A stretch of DNA of 64,000 nt from Janibacter sp. A1S7 (GTDB taxonomy: Bacteria > Actinomycetota > Actinomycetes > Actinomycetales > Dermatophilaceae), in NCBI RefSeq assembly GCF_037198315.1, contig NZ_CP144913.1, positions 434,001 through 498,000 of the forward strand. Reading direction: 5' to 3'. This document shows positions 37,791 through 46,363 of this stretch, one piece after another. Within the stretch, counting starts at the first letter, position 1. Every line of letters begins with the position of its first letter. The position numbers and the translations under genes were made by a program. Below the pieces are notes generated by a model, which saw only the letters and a program-made list of their open reading frames with translations, ran no database searches and was not told where the DNA came from.

Positions 37791-38948
37791 ATGAACCGAG
37801 TCACTGCCTGGGAACACGCGACGCGGGGGCGGACCGCCCCCTTCGCCGTCGTCGATCTCGACGCCTTCGACGCCAATGCGGCCGACCTCACCCGACGCGC
37901 CGCCGGGCGACCGATCCGGGTGGCGAGCAAGTCGATCCGGGTGCGACACCTGCTGGAGCGGGCGCTGGGGCTCGAGGGTTTCGCCGGCGTGATGTCTTAC
38001 TCCTTGCCCGAGGCGCTGTGGTTGGCCGGGACCGGGGCGAAGGACCTCTTCGTGGCCTATCCGACGACCGACCGCGACGCCCTCGGCAGACTGGCCCGGG
38101 ACGAGCAGGCGCTCGAGGAGGTCGCGATCGCCGTGGACTCCGTCGAGCACGTCGACGTCCTGCGGCGATGGCTGCCCGCCGGCACCCCGGTGCGCGTCGT
38201 CATCGACGTCGACGCCTCGCTACGGGTGGGCCCCGCGCACCTGGGCGTGCGCCGCAGCCCGATCCGCTCCCCGCGGCGAGCGGCCGCCGTCGCCACGGCT
38301 GCTCACCGGGCGGGGCTGCGGGTCGTGGGGCTGATGTTCTACGACGCCCAGATCGCCGGGCTGCCGGACAGCTCGGCTGCGGTGCGCTTCGTCAAGGCGC
38401 GCAGCGACGCCTCCCTGCACCGGCGACGCGGCGCGGTGCGCACGGCTGTGGAGGAGGCGGTCGGCCCCCTTCGCATCGTCAACGGCGGTGGTACCGGATC
38501 GCTCGAGGTGACCGGCGCGGACCCCGCCCTGACCGAGCTCGCCGCCGGATCCGGCCTGGTCGGGCCGACGCTCTTCGACGGCTACGACGCCTTCAGCCCG
38601 CAGCCGGCGGTGGCCTTCGCGCTGCCCGTCGTCCGGCGCCCGGCGAAGAACATCGTCACCGTCTTCTCCGGCGGGTACGTCGCCTCCGGCGTCGCGGGGG
38701 CGAGCCGGGTGCCGTCCGTGTTCCATCCGCAGGGCCTGGACCTGATCGGGGCCGAGGGCGTCGGCGAGGTGCAGACACCCTTGCGCGGCAAGGCTGCTCG
38801 CGACCTCGCCCTCGGTGACCGCGTGTGGTTCCGGCACGCCAAGGCGGGGGAGCTGGCCGAACGGTTCGACGAGTACGTGGTGGTGCGCGGTGGCGAGGTC
38901 GTCGACGTCGTGCCCACCTACCGCGGTGAGAGGAAGAACTTCGGATGA
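37791..38948 (+). CDS. Amino acid deaminase/aldolase (alanine racemase N-terminal type)
   Basis: A 385-residue PLP enzyme with the fold-type III barrel of alanine racemase, D-threonine aldolase and D-serine dehydratase. The PLP lysine sits in RPIRVASKSIRVR near residue 43-45, VVIDVDASLRVGPAHLGVR near 135, RIVNGGGTGSLEV near 225, and a C-terminal D-serine-dehydratase-like domain with GDRVWFRHAKAGEL around 345 carrying the His that binds a divalent metal in that family. In actinobacteria it is often paired with a sugar-lactone oxidase, as here (ATGA overlap). TAACAT ends 7 bases before the ATG, so it is probably leaderless. Confidence 0.85.
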   Translation: MNRVTAWEHATRGRTAPFAVVDLDAFDANAADLTRRAAGRPIRVASKSIRVRHLLERALGLEGFAGVMSYSLPEALWLAGTGAKDLFVAYPTTDRDALGRLARDEQALEEVAIAVDSVEHVDVLRRWLPAGTPVRVVIDVDASLRVGPAHLGVRRSPIRSPRRAAAVATAAHRAGLRVVGLMFYDAQIAGLPDSSAAVRFVKARSDASLHRRRGAVRTAVEEAVGPLRIVNGGGTGSLEVTGADPALTELAAGSGLVGPTLFDGYDAFSPQPAVAFALPVVRRPAKNIVTVFSGGYVASGVAGASRVPSVFHPQGLDLIGAEGVGEVQTPLRGKAARDLALGDRVWFRHAKAGELAERFDEYVVVRGGEVVDVVPTYRGERKNFG

Positions 38949-40240
38949 GCGCAACGTGGACCAACTGGGCGGGTACCGTCACGGCATCCCCGGAGGTGCT
39001 GCGCCCCCGCACCCCGGAGGCGCTCGCGGAGACCGTGCGGGATGCCGCCGCGCGCGGGCGACGGGTCAAGCCCGTCGGCAGCAGCCACTCGTTCACGGCC
39101 GTCGCGCAGCCCGCAGACCTGCAGCTGAGCCTCGAGCACCTGACCGGGATCGTCTCGGCCGACCGGGAGACCGGCCGCGTCCGGGTCCTGGCGGGGACCC
39201 CCCTTCGCCTCCTGAACCAGGCCCTTGACCTGCTCGGTCTGGCCATGCCCAACCTCGGCGACATCGATGCCCAGACCATCTCGGGCGCGTTGTCCACCGG
39301 TACCCACGGCACCGGGGCGACGCTGCCCGGCCTCTCCGCCGGCATCGCCGGTCTGCGACTGGTCACCCCGGACGGGAGTAGTCGGTGGATCGACGCGTCC
39401 GACCCCGAGCTCTTCGGCGCCGCTCGCCTGGGCCTCGGTGCGCTGGGAGTGATCACCGAGCTGGAGCTGGCCTGCCTGCCCGCCTACCGGCTGCGCGCCG
39501 TCGAGCGTCCCGACTCCCTCGACACCGTGCTCCCGCGGATCCAGGAGCTGTTCGATGCGCACCGGCACTTCGAGATGTACTGGTTCCCCGGTACCCGACG
39601 GGTGCAGACCAAGGCCAACGACCTCGTCGATGACTCGGTCGACGAGCCGTTGGCGCCCTGGCGTCGCCGTCTGGACGACGAGTTCCTGTCCAACACCGTC
39701 TTCGGCGCGGCCAACCGACTGCTGACCGGTGTCCCGCGAGCGGTCCTGCCCTTCAACGAGATCGCGGCCCGGGTGCTCACCGAGCGCACGTACACCGGGC
39801 CCTCGCACGAGGTCTTCTGCACACCCCGCACCGTGCGCTTCCTCGAGTCCGAGTACGCCGTGCCCAGGGAGGCCGTGGCGGACGTGCTCACCGACCTCGC
39901 GGCCTGGGTCGAGCGGCGACGGGAGCCGGTGTCCTTCCCCGTCGAGGTGCGGGTCGCTGCACCGGACGACATCTGGCTGTCGACGGGCTACGAGCGGGCG
40001 AATGCCTACATCGCCGTCCACCAGTACCACCGGGCCGACCACCGGGAGTACTTCGCGGCCTTCGAGGACATCGCCGCCGCCCACGCGGGTCGGCCTCACT
40101 GGGGCAAGATGCACCGGCTCGGGGCCGATGAGCTGGCCGGGCTCTACCCGAGGATGACCGACTTCCGCGCGGTGCGTGACCGGCTCGACCCGGACCGGGT
40201 CCTCGCCAACGACTACCTGACCCGAGTCCTCGGCGCCTGA
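38945..40240 (+). CDS. D-arabinono-1,4-lactone oxidase family (FAD-linked)
   Basis: A 431-residue flavoenzyme of the VAO/ALO family, oxidising an aldonolactone at a carbon next to the ring. FAD-binding residues: RRVKPVGSSHSFTAVA near residue 40, STGTHGTGATL about 118, GLGALGVITELEL about 164. The C-terminal HWGKMHRLG near 380 and a final PDRVLANDYL are the family end motif. Whether the substrate is gulono-, galactono- or arabinono-lactone is open. The start overlaps the deaminase stop. The sequence behind its stop holds a paired repeat at the convergent junction with korB. Confidence 0.9.
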   Translation: MSATWTNWAGTVTASPEVLRPRTPEALAETVRDAAARGRRVKPVGSSHSFTAVAQPADLQLSLEHLTGIVSADRETGRVRVLAGTPLRLLNQALDLLGLAMPNLGDIDAQTISGALSTGTHGTGATLPGLSAGIAGLRLVTPDGSSRWIDASDPELFGAARLGLGALGVITELELACLPAYRLRAVERPDSLDTVLPRIQELFDAHRHFEMYWFPGTRRVQTKANDLVDDSVDEPLAPWRRRLDDEFLSNTVFGAANRLLTGVPRAVLPFNEIAARVLTERTYTGPSHEVFCTPRTVRFLESEYAVPREAVADVLTDLAAWVERRREPVSFPVEVRVAAPDDIWLSTGYERANAYIAVHQYHRADHREYFAAFEDIAAAHAGRPHWGKMHRLGADELAGLYPRMTDFRAVRDRLDPDRVLANDYLTRVLGA

Positions 40241-40258
40241 CTCCACGGCCGTCCATCC

Positions 40259-40310
40259 GCACGAGCCCCAGCAGTTGCGAAGGGGAGTGCACGAGCCCAG
40301 GCAGTTGCGA
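40259..40310. repeat. Paired 22-bp junction repeat, locus A
   Basis: Two copies at 40259-40280 and 40289-40310, differing at two positions; on the minus strand they read TCGCAACTGC(Y)(N)GGGCTCGTGC. The second ends at the base before the korB stop codon. The same paired unit occurs at two other convergent junctions (56034-56098 and 62876-62939). Possibly a bidirectional terminator or dispersed REP-like element. Confidence 0.75.
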
Positions 40311-41411
40311 CTACTCGACGGTCCAGGTGTCGTTCCCGTAGAGCAGCTCCTGCAGGTCCGCGTCACCCGCGGGGCCACCGGCGAGGTCGATCGCGGAATC
40401 GACCTGCGCACGGGTCTGGTCGTCGTAGGTCGGGCGGTCGACCGAGCGGAAGACCCCCATCGGTACGTGGGTCATCGACTCCGAGTCCAGACGGCTGATC
40501 GAGAAGGCCTGGCTGGGGTCGGACAGGCTCACGTCGTGGACGACGACCTGATCGGCCAGGCCCCGCGAGGACACCTCGCCCTCGGGGAGGAAGGTGACCG
40601 AGCCCCCTTCGCCACGCACGAGCGCCTCGCGCTCGCCCTCGTCGCCGATGGTGACCGGCTCGCCGTCGACGAGGTGGACCAGGCGGGCCTTCTTCTGCTC
40701 GACGTCCTTGATCAGCTCGAAGGCGCCGTCGTTGAAGATCGGGCAGTTCTGGTAGATCTCCACCAGCGATGTCCCGCGGTGGGCCGCGGCCTGCTTGAGC
40801 ACCTCGGTCAGGTGCTTGCGGTCGGAGTCCATCGTGCGCGCGACGAAGGTCGCCTCGGCGCCCAGGGCGAGGGAGACCGGGTTGAAGGGGGCGTCGACGC
40901 TGCCCATCGGCGAGGACTTGGTCACCAGACCGGACTGCGACGTCGGGCTGTACTGGCCCTTGGTCAGTCCGTAGATCCGGTTGTTGAAGAGCAGGATCGT
41001 CATGTTGACGTTGCGGCGCATCGCGTGGATGAGGTGGTTGCCACCGATCGACAGCGCATCGCCATCGCCGGTGACGACCCACACCGACAGGTCCTCGCGG
41101 CTGGTCGCCAGGCCCGTTGCGATCGCCGGCGCGCGCCCGTGGATGGAGTGCATGCCATAGGTGTCGAGGTAGTACGGGAAGCGCGACGAGCAGCCGATCC
41201 CGGAGACGAAGGTGATGTTCTCCTTGCGCAACCCGAGCTCGGGCAGGAAGCCCTGCACGGCGGCGAGGACCGCGTAGTCACCGCAGCCCGGGCACCAACG
41301 CACCTCCTGGTCGGACGCGAAGTCCTTGCGGGTCTGTGTCTCGCCGTCAGCGGCTGCGGGGACGCCTGCTGTGCCGGAGGCGACGGTGGGGATACCGAGA
41401 TCCATGGTCAT
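40311..41411 (-). CDS. korB: 2-oxoacid:ferredoxin oxidoreductase beta subunit KorB
   Basis: A 366-residue thiamine-diphosphate subunit. The N-terminal VRWCPGCGDYAVLAAVQGF near residue 37 supplies cluster/ThDP-region cysteines, GIGCSSRFPYYLDTYGMHSIHGRAPA follows near 70, and the ThDP/Mg motif GDGDALSIGGNHLIHAMRRNVN is near 115. Actinobacterial KorAB is an oxygen-tolerant 2-oxoglutarate:ferredoxin oxidoreductase that gives succinyl-CoA, CO2 and reduced ferredoxin. ATG 41411 has AGGAGG 7 bases upstream and overlaps the korA stop. It stands between the two nuo clusters, which matters for where the ferredoxin electrons go. Confidence 0.93.
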   Translation of the reverse strand: MTMDLGIPTVASGTAGVPAAADGETQTRKDFASDQEVRWCPGCGDYAVLAAVQGFLPELGLRKENITFVSGIGCSSRFPYYLDTYGMHSIHGRAPAIATGLATSREDLSVWVVTGDGDALSIGGNHLIHAMRRNVNMTILLFNNRIYGLTKGQYSPTSQSGLVTKSSPMGSVDAPFNPVSLALGAEATFVARTMDSDRKHLTEVLKQAAAHRGTSLVEIYQNCPIFNDGAFELIKDVEQKKARLVHLVDGEPVTIGDEGEREALVRGEGGSVTFLPEGEVSSRGLADQVVVHDVSLSDPSQAFSISRLDSESMTHVPMGVFRSVDRPTYDDQTRAQVDSAIDLAGGPAGDADLQELLYGNDTWTVE

Positions 41412-43285
41412 GCTCGAACCTCCTGGAGGGCTGCGTCGATGACTTCGACGAGATCGGCGACCTTGAAGGGAAGGCCGCGCACCGAGGTGTGGGAACGGAC
41501 GTCGACGAGGAACTCCGCGCGCAGGAGCATCGCCAGCTGGCCGAGGTTCATCTCCGGCACGATGACGCGCTCGTAGCGTCGCAGGGCCTCGCCGGTGTTG
41601 GCGGGGAAGGGGTTGAGGTGGCGCAGGTGCGCGTGGGCGACGGACTCGCCGCGGGTGCGCAGTCGCCGCACGGCCGCGAGGTTGGGTCCGTAGGTCGAGC
41701 CCCAGCCCAGGACGAGGACCGTGGCGTCCCCGGTCGGGTCGTCGACCTCGAGGTCACCGATCGCATCGGCGACCTTGGCGACCTTGGCGGCACGCGTGCG
41801 CACCATCAGGTCGTGGTTGTCCGGGTCGTAGGAGATGTTGCCGGTCTTCGAGTCCTTCTCGATGCCACCGACGCGGTGCTCGAGGCCGGCGGTGCCGGGC
41901 ACGGCCCACGCCCGGGCGAGGGTCTCCTCGTCGCGGACGTAGGGGTGGAAGACGGCGTTGCCCTTGTCGTCCTCGCCGTTGGTCTCGGTGGCCAGCTGGA
42001 CGGGAAAACGTGGGAGGTCCTCGACAGCGGGCACCTGCCACGGCTCGGAGCCGTTGGCCAGGTAGCCGTCGGAGAGCAGGAAGACCGGGGTGCGGTAGGT
42101 CGTGGCGATGCGCACCGCCTCCAGTGCCGCGGAGAAGCAGTCGGCGGATGTCTGTGGGGCGACGATCGGCACCGGGGACTCGCCATTGCGCCCGAACATC
42201 GCCTGCAGCAGGTCGGACTGCTCGGTCTTGGTCGGTAGGCCGGTGCTGGGGCCGCCTCGCTGGACGTCGACGATGACCAGTGGCAGCTCGAGGCTGACGG
42301 CCAGGCCGATGGTCTCGGACTTCAGTGCGACTCCGGGGCCGGAGGTCGTCGTCACGCCGATCGACCCGCCGAAGGAGGCGCCCAGGGCCATGCCGATGGC
42401 CGCGATCTCGTCCTCGGCCTGGATGGTCGTCACGCCGTGGCGCTTGAACCCGGACAGGGCGTGCAGGACGTCGCTGGCCGGGGTGATCGGGTAGGAGCCG
42501 AGCACGAGCGGACGGCCCGCCCGGTGCGCGCCGCTGACCAGTCCGAGGGCCAGCGCGGTGTTGCCGGTGACGTTGCGGTAGGTGCCCGGGGGGGTCGGTG
42601 CCGCCTCGACCGTCACCGGGACGGCGAAGTCCTCGGTGGTCTCGCCGTAGTTCCACCCCGCGCGCAGGGCCGCGAGGTTGGCGGCGAGGATGTCCGGCTT
42701 GGCGCCGAACTTGCTGGTCAGGAAGTCCTCCGTGGCCGTGATCGGTCGGGAGTACATCCACGACAGCAGCCCCAGGGCGAACATGTTCTTCGCTCGCCCC
42801 TTCTCCTTGCGGGTCAGGGAGTCGAACTCGGCGAGCGCCTCGACGGTGATCGAGGTGAGCGGCAGGGGGTGCACGTGCCAGGACTCGAGGGTGCCGTCGT
42901 CGACAGGGCTGCTCGCCCACCCGACCTTCTTCAGGTTCCGGGTGGTGAACTCGTCGGTGTTGACGATGATCGTCGCGCCGCGCGGGACGTCGGCGAGGTT
43001 GGCCTTCAACGCTGCGGGGTTCATCGCGACCAGGACGTCGGGGGCGTCGCCGGGAGTGAGGATGTCCCAGCTGGCGAAGTGCAGCTGGAAGGAGCTCACC
43101 CCGGCCATCGTGCCCTGGGGGGCGCGGATCTCGGCCGGGAAGTTCGGCAGCGTGGACAGGTCGTTGCCCAGGGCCGCGCTGTCTGCCGTGAACCGGTCGC
43201 CGGTCAGTTGCATGCCGTCGCCGGAGTCGCCGGCGAAGCGGATGATGACGCGGTCCCTGGTCTCGGTCGGCGTGCTGGTGCTCAT
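41408..43285 (-). CDS. korA: 2-oxoacid:ferredoxin oxidoreductase alpha subunit KorA (gamma-alpha fusion)
   Basis: A 625-residue fused subunit. The first 190 residues are the gamma domain (RFAGDSGDGMQLTGDRF near residue 15, NFPAEIRAPQGTMAGVSSFQ near 48). The alpha domain follows, with GSYPITPASDVLHALSGFKRHGVTTIQAEDEIAAIGMALGASFGG around 280 and TTTSGPGVALKSETIGLAVSLELP near 325, which bind substrate and form the dimer. This fusion arrangement is usual in actinobacteria. Upstream are two palindromes and a possible TACCAT -10 box. Ferredoxin genes are not adjacent. Confidence 0.93.
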   Translation of the reverse strand: MSTSTPTETRDRVIIRFAGDSGDGMQLTGDRFTADSAALGNDLSTLPNFPAEIRAPQGTMAGVSSFQLHFASWDILTPGDAPDVLVAMNPAALKANLADVPRGATIIVNTDEFTTRNLKKVGWASSPVDDGTLESWHVHPLPLTSITVEALAEFDSLTRKEKGRAKNMFALGLLSWMYSRPITATEDFLTSKFGAKPDILAANLAALRAGWNYGETTEDFAVPVTVEAAPTPPGTYRNVTGNTALALGLVSGAHRAGRPLVLGSYPITPASDVLHALSGFKRHGVTTIQAEDEIAAIGMALGASFGGSIGVTTTSGPGVALKSETIGLAVSLELPLVIVDVQRGGPSTGLPTKTEQSDLLQAMFGRNGESPVPIVAPQTSADCFSAALEAVRIATTYRTPVFLLSDGYLANGSEPWQVPAVEDLPRFPVQLATETNGEDDKGNAVFHPYVRDEETLARAWAVPGTAGLEHRVGGIEKDSKTGNISYDPDNHDLMVRTRAAKVAKVADAIGDLEVDDPTGDATVLVLGWGSTYGPNLAAVRRLRTRGESVAHAHLRHLNPFPANTGEALRRYERVIVPEMNLGQLAMLLRAEFLVDVRSHTSVRGLPFKVADLVEVIDAALQEVRA

Positions 43286-43320
43286 GGTGGCTGGTCGGCC
43301 CCTTGCGGAAAGTCGGTGCT

Positions 43321-43338
43321 CGTCCGGGATCCCGGACG
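43321..43338. promoter_or_regulatory. 18-bp perfect palindrome in the korA leader
   Basis: CGTCCGGGATCCCGGACG reads the same on both strands and lies 36 bases upstream of the korA start, downstream of a possible TACCAT -10 box (minus strand, 43346-43351). It could be an operator or, in RNA, a leader hairpin. Confidence 0.4.
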
Positions 43339-43384
43339 TTCTTCCATGGTAGGTCGTGGAAAATCCCGAAACCTAGAGGTCCAC

Positions 43385-43401
43385 GTTATGACATACATAA
43401 C
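43385..43401. promoter_or_regulatory. Inverted repeat GTTATG-N5-CATAAC upstream of korA
   Basis: Arms of six bases with a five-base spacer in a locally AT-rich stretch of about 30 bases, very unlike the 70% G+C surroundings. It lies about 100 bases upstream of the korA ATG and just upstream of the presumed promoter. Shape and place fit an activator or repressor site; no factor is assigned. Confidence 0.4.
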
Positions 43402-43511
43402 CTTTGATTATGGAAGGTGCGCGGAGGCTGGGTCGCGTGTCACCGCGACGCGCAACAGCGCTGTGGACACGTGTGTCCGGGCGTTTTCCGTGCTCGCCGT
43501 GTCCAACGCCG

Positions 43512-43961
43512 TCAGGCACTGATGTATGCCTGATCGTGGGGGACCGCCACCTCGAGCTCATCTCCCGGAGCCAGACCCGGCAGCGGCGGGAGCAGCAGCT
43601 CGACCACCGTCGAGGGCTGGTGGTGCATCGGCTTGGTCTGCGGGTGGGGGAGGTAGACCAGCCCCTCGTGCTCGTCCGCGTCCCGTCGGACCGTGCACTC
43701 GAGGAAGGAGAAGGTCTCGGGCCCGTGCACGTGCGTCCAGTCCACGTCGGGGAAGGTCCATCGCGGCGTCCGGGGCCACAACCGACGCGGAGCGAGGTCC
43801 AGGTTGACCGTCGCCATGACGAAGGGGGTCAGGTCCAGTCCCCGGGCGGCGAAGTGCGGCGCCTGCAGGGCGATCGTGCCCCGGGCGAAGGGGGAGTCGC
43901 CCGCGCGGCCGGAGGCGACCCCGTGGCCGGCGACGACGACCCCCTTCGCCCGGTGGATCAC
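43512..43961 (-). CDS. Hypothetical protein, 149 residues
   Basis: I do not recognise a family. The start GTG 43961 overlaps the stop of the DUF4870 gene (GTGA), so its translation is coupled to that gene. The protein is soluble, without signal or membrane segment; proline, His and Trp are frequent (LWPRTPRWTFPDVDWTHVHG about residue 70), and it ends with a proline/leucine strand and an AVPHDQAYISA tail. The N-terminal segment GVASGRAGDSPFARGTIALQ looks like a conserved beta-rich region. It contains two CGAAGGGGG motifs in opposite orientation near the start. Confidence 0.6.
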   Translation of the reverse strand: MIHRAKGVVVAGHGVASGRAGDSPFARGTIALQAPHFAARGLDLTPFVMATVNLDLAPRRLWPRTPRWTFPDVDWTHVHGPETFSFLECTVRRDADEHEGLVYLPHPQTKPMHHQPSTVVELLLPPLPGLAPGDELEVAVPHDQAYISA

Positions 43962-44560
43962 CTGACGAACTGCGGCGTCAGCGGCGGCGCCCACCACTCG
44001 CCGTTGTTGGCCTTGACGGCCCCGATGACGTGGATGACGACCGCGACGATGATCACGAGTGGGTAGAAGAGGAACCCGATCAGCACGAACATCAGCAGCG
44101 AGGACAGGACCAGCAGGATCGCGGTGATGATCTGCACGTTGAGGCTGTTGGCCGCGTGCTGGCGCACGAAGGGGCCGCGGTCCTTGTACAGCAGGAAGAT
44201 CACCAGGGAGCCGACGAAGCCCAGGGTCCCCACGCTCAGCGGGAGCAGGATCGCCGGGACCAGGTGGGAGAGCATCCCGAGGTTGCGCTCCTCGGAGGGC
44301 GTGAGCGGTGTCTTGGTGTCCCAGACCCCGCTCTGCGGGGGGAACTGGCGCTGCGGGTTGCTGTACTGGTCCTGGCCCGGTGCGGGCGGGGGCGGTCCCT
44401 GCGTGCCGGCCCCCTGGGGCGTCCCCTGCGGGGGCTGACCCTGCGGGGTCTGCCCCTGCGGGGTCGCGCCCGGTGGGGGCGGAGAGCCCTGTGGGCCCGG
44501 GCCCTGCGACTGCTGCTCGTGCGTGTTCGGGTCCTGCGGGTGCTCTGACGGGGTGCTCAT
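43958..44560 (-). CDS. DUF4870-type membrane protein with Pro/Gln-rich N-terminus
   Basis: A 200-residue protein. The first 100 residues are low complexity, rich in Pro, Gln and Gly with a degenerate P-Q-G-Q-T/P-P repeat. The second half matches the DUF4870 pattern: SEERNLGMLSHLVPAILLPL, a charged DRGPFVRQHAANSLNVQIITAI and a third helix, three to four membrane segments in total, ending in VIGAVKANNGEWW. Function unknown. ATG 44560 follows a perfect AGGAGG at 7 bases. Confidence 0.8.
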   Translation of the reverse strand: MSTPSEHPQDPNTHEQQSQGPGPQGSPPPPGATPQGQTPQGQPPQGTPQGAGTQGPPPPAPGQDQYSNPQRQFPPQSGVWDTKTPLTPSEERNLGMLSHLVPAILLPLSVGTLGFVGSLVIFLLYKDRGPFVRQHAANSLNVQIITAILLVLSSLLMFVLIGFLFYPLVIIVAVVIHVIGAVKANNGEWWAPPLTPQFVR

Positions 44561-44676
44561 GTGTGTCCTCCTGAAGGTCTCACCCACGACTTTGCCCTGT
44601 CGCGCTGCGAGAGTCCATGCGGATCGCGCCCCGAACCGGGTGGGGCCAACCCCCGTGTCCGCCATCACGGCGCACG

Positions 44677-44715
44677 GAAGGGGGGGCGCTCCCACGGCGG
44701 GAGCGCCCCCCCTTC
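44677..44715 (-). terminator. Strong terminator hairpin behind the M28 peptidase gene
   Basis: A perfect 17-bp stem (44677-44693 with 44699-44715) and a 5-base loop ACGGC. It begins 16 bases past the stop of the minus-strand aminopeptidase gene. The stem carries the GAAGGGGG motif in both arms. No U-run follows. Confidence 0.8.
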
Positions 44716-44731
44716 GCCGGGGTGGGTGCGG

Positions 44732-46249
44732 TCAGGCGGCGTCCGCGCCCTCCGGTCCGACCGGCACGGTCGGACCGGGCTTGCCGGACTTGCCGCGGCT
44801 GGTCTTGCCGTTGATCTCCTTCGTGGACTGGCCCAGCGTGATCGCGGAGTGCGCGATCGCGTCACTCATGATGTCCAGCGCCTCCATGTTGACGTTGCCG
44901 ATGTCATCGGCCGGGGTGTGGTAGTTCGGGTCGTAGGTGATGCCGGCGGTCCCGCCGAACATCTCGACCTCCTCCTCGGTCTTGGTCCCGTCAGCCCCGG
45001 TGAACAGGCCCGAGGCCGGAACTCCCGCGTTGATGAAGGCCGAGTAGTCGCTGCGGCCGGAGAAGGCGGTGTCGACCCACGGCTGGTCGGCGGCGTCGAA
45101 GTAGTCGGTGAGGACGGCCTCCGTGGCCACGGAACCGGCGGGAACCGCGACCGGCGCCTCGTACGTCGACTCATCGGCGTCGTAGACCCCGATGATGTGG
45201 TTCGGCGAACCGATCATGTCGAAGTTGAGGTAGGTCGCGATGTCGTCGAGCTCCTCGGGGTCGTTCTCCTGCAGGTCGGCGACGTAGTGGTCGGAGCCGA
45301 GCAGACCGAGCTCCTCGGCGCCCCAGAAGGCGAAACGCACCGTGTTGTTGAGCTTGTTGACCTTGCCGAGCTGGACGGCCGTCTCGAGGATGCCGGCGGT
45401 GCCGCTCCCGTTGTCGTTGATGCCGGGGCCGTCGCCGATGCTGTCGAGGTGGGCGCCGAGCATGACGACGTTGTCGTCACGGCCGGTGTCGGTCTCGGCC
45501 AGGACGTTGAAGGTCTCCCGCTGCTCCATGGTCTTGTCCAGGACGAAGGACATCGTCACCGGGCCGGCTGCCGTCTTCTGCAGCAGCGCCTGCCCCTCCG
45601 CCATGCTGATGCCCGTCGCCGGTGCGCTCGTCGGCTCGACACCGCCGAGGGTGCCGTTGAGCGGCCCCTCCACGTTGTTGTAGATGAGCACGGCCTCGGC
45701 GCCGGCCTCCCCGGCGGAGACGGCCTTGGCTGCGAAGGAGCAGTCCCCGCGGCTGACGAGGGCGATGTCGCTGTCCCCGCTGAGGTCGACTCCGTCCCAG
45801 GCGGCGGTGTCACAGCCGACGGCCACCGCGGGCGCGACCAGCGCGCCGGTGACACCACCCTCGGGCGTCGGCTGGCTGTAGGACATCGGGACGTGCTCGA
45901 CCTCGCGGGCGTCGGGGGAGAGCTCGGTCAGGCTCGTCCCGTGCACCTCCTCGTACATGAAGGTGAAGTCCTGGCGCTCGGTCTCGTACCCCGCGTCCTG
46001 CAGGGTCTGCTCGACGTACTCGGCGCTGGCCTCGTAGCCGGAGGTCCCGGCGCCGCGGTTGCCGTCATTGGCGTCGGCGATCGCCTGGAGCTGCTCGAGA
46101 TGGTCGTGGACGTTCTCGACGGTGACCGCCCGGGTCATCTTCTTCGAGTTGTTCGGATTCTTCGCCTGGGCGGGCCCGGCGGCGAGGGTCGTCATCGCCA
46201 GGGCCGCGGTGGCTGCGGCCGCGGTGGCGGCTGCGGTACGTGAACGCAC
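44732..46249 (-). CDS. Secreted M28-family zinc aminopeptidase
   Basis: A 505-residue secreted peptidase. GTG 46249 with GGAGGA upstream gives a Sec signal peptide (VRSRTAAATAAAATAALAM and on to an AQA cleavage site near residue 29). A PA insert domain occupies about residues 130-240 (VGCDTAAWDGVDLSGDSDIALVSRG). The M28 zinc site is clear: GAHLDSIGDGPGINDNGSG near 290 (His, Asp), WGAEELGLLGS near 335 (catalytic Glu pair), NFDMIGSPNH near 367 and YHTPADDIGNVN near 462 (final His). It resembles Streptomyces-type leucine aminopeptidases. A terminator hairpin follows the stop; upstream, 126 bases separate it from nuoA2. Confidence 0.9.
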   Translation of the reverse strand: MRSRTAAATAAAATAALAMTTLAAGPAQAKNPNNSKKMTRAVTVENVHDHLEQLQAIADANDGNRGAGTSGYEASAEYVEQTLQDAGYETERQDFTFMYEEVHGTSLTELSPDAREVEHVPMSYSQPTPEGGVTGALVAPAVAVGCDTAAWDGVDLSGDSDIALVSRGDCSFAAKAVSAGEAGAEAVLIYNNVEGPLNGTLGGVEPTSAPATGISMAEGQALLQKTAAGPVTMSFVLDKTMEQRETFNVLAETDTGRDDNVVMLGAHLDSIGDGPGINDNGSGTAGILETAVQLGKVNKLNNTVRFAFWGAEELGLLGSDHYVADLQENDPEELDDIATYLNFDMIGSPNHIIGVYDADESTYEAPVAVPAGSVATEAVLTDYFDAADQPWVDTAFSGRSDYSAFINAGVPASGLFTGADGTKTEEEVEMFGGTAGITYDPNYHTPADDIGNVNMEALDIMSDAIAHSAITLGQSTKEINGKTSRGKSGKPGPTVPVGPEGADAA

Positions 46250-46306
46250 GTGTCCTCCAGATGTCCCGGTCGAGCCTCGTTGCGCGACCGTCGCTCCGAG
46301 GGTAAA

Positions 46307-46322
46307 GGTGATCGGCGTCACA
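46307..46322. promoter_or_regulatory. CRP/GlxR-type palindrome upstream of nuoA2
   Basis: GGTGA-TCGGCG-TCACA matches the CRP-family consensus TGTGA-N6-TCACA at 9 of 10 positions. Its centre is 61.5 bases before the predicted transcription start at the nuoA2 GTG, the standard class I activator position. It is also 58-73 bases from the start of the divergent peptidase gene, which it might affect instead. Confidence 0.5.
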
Positions 46323-46363
46323 TGCAGCGCGAGGATCTCCTCCAGCGGGGTGACGGCCGACAG

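Noticed and set aside
43373..43561. A 62-residue open frame on the minus strand upstream of korA
   Set aside because: No ribosome binding site, no family features, and it overlaps both the promoter region and the 3' end of a better gene.
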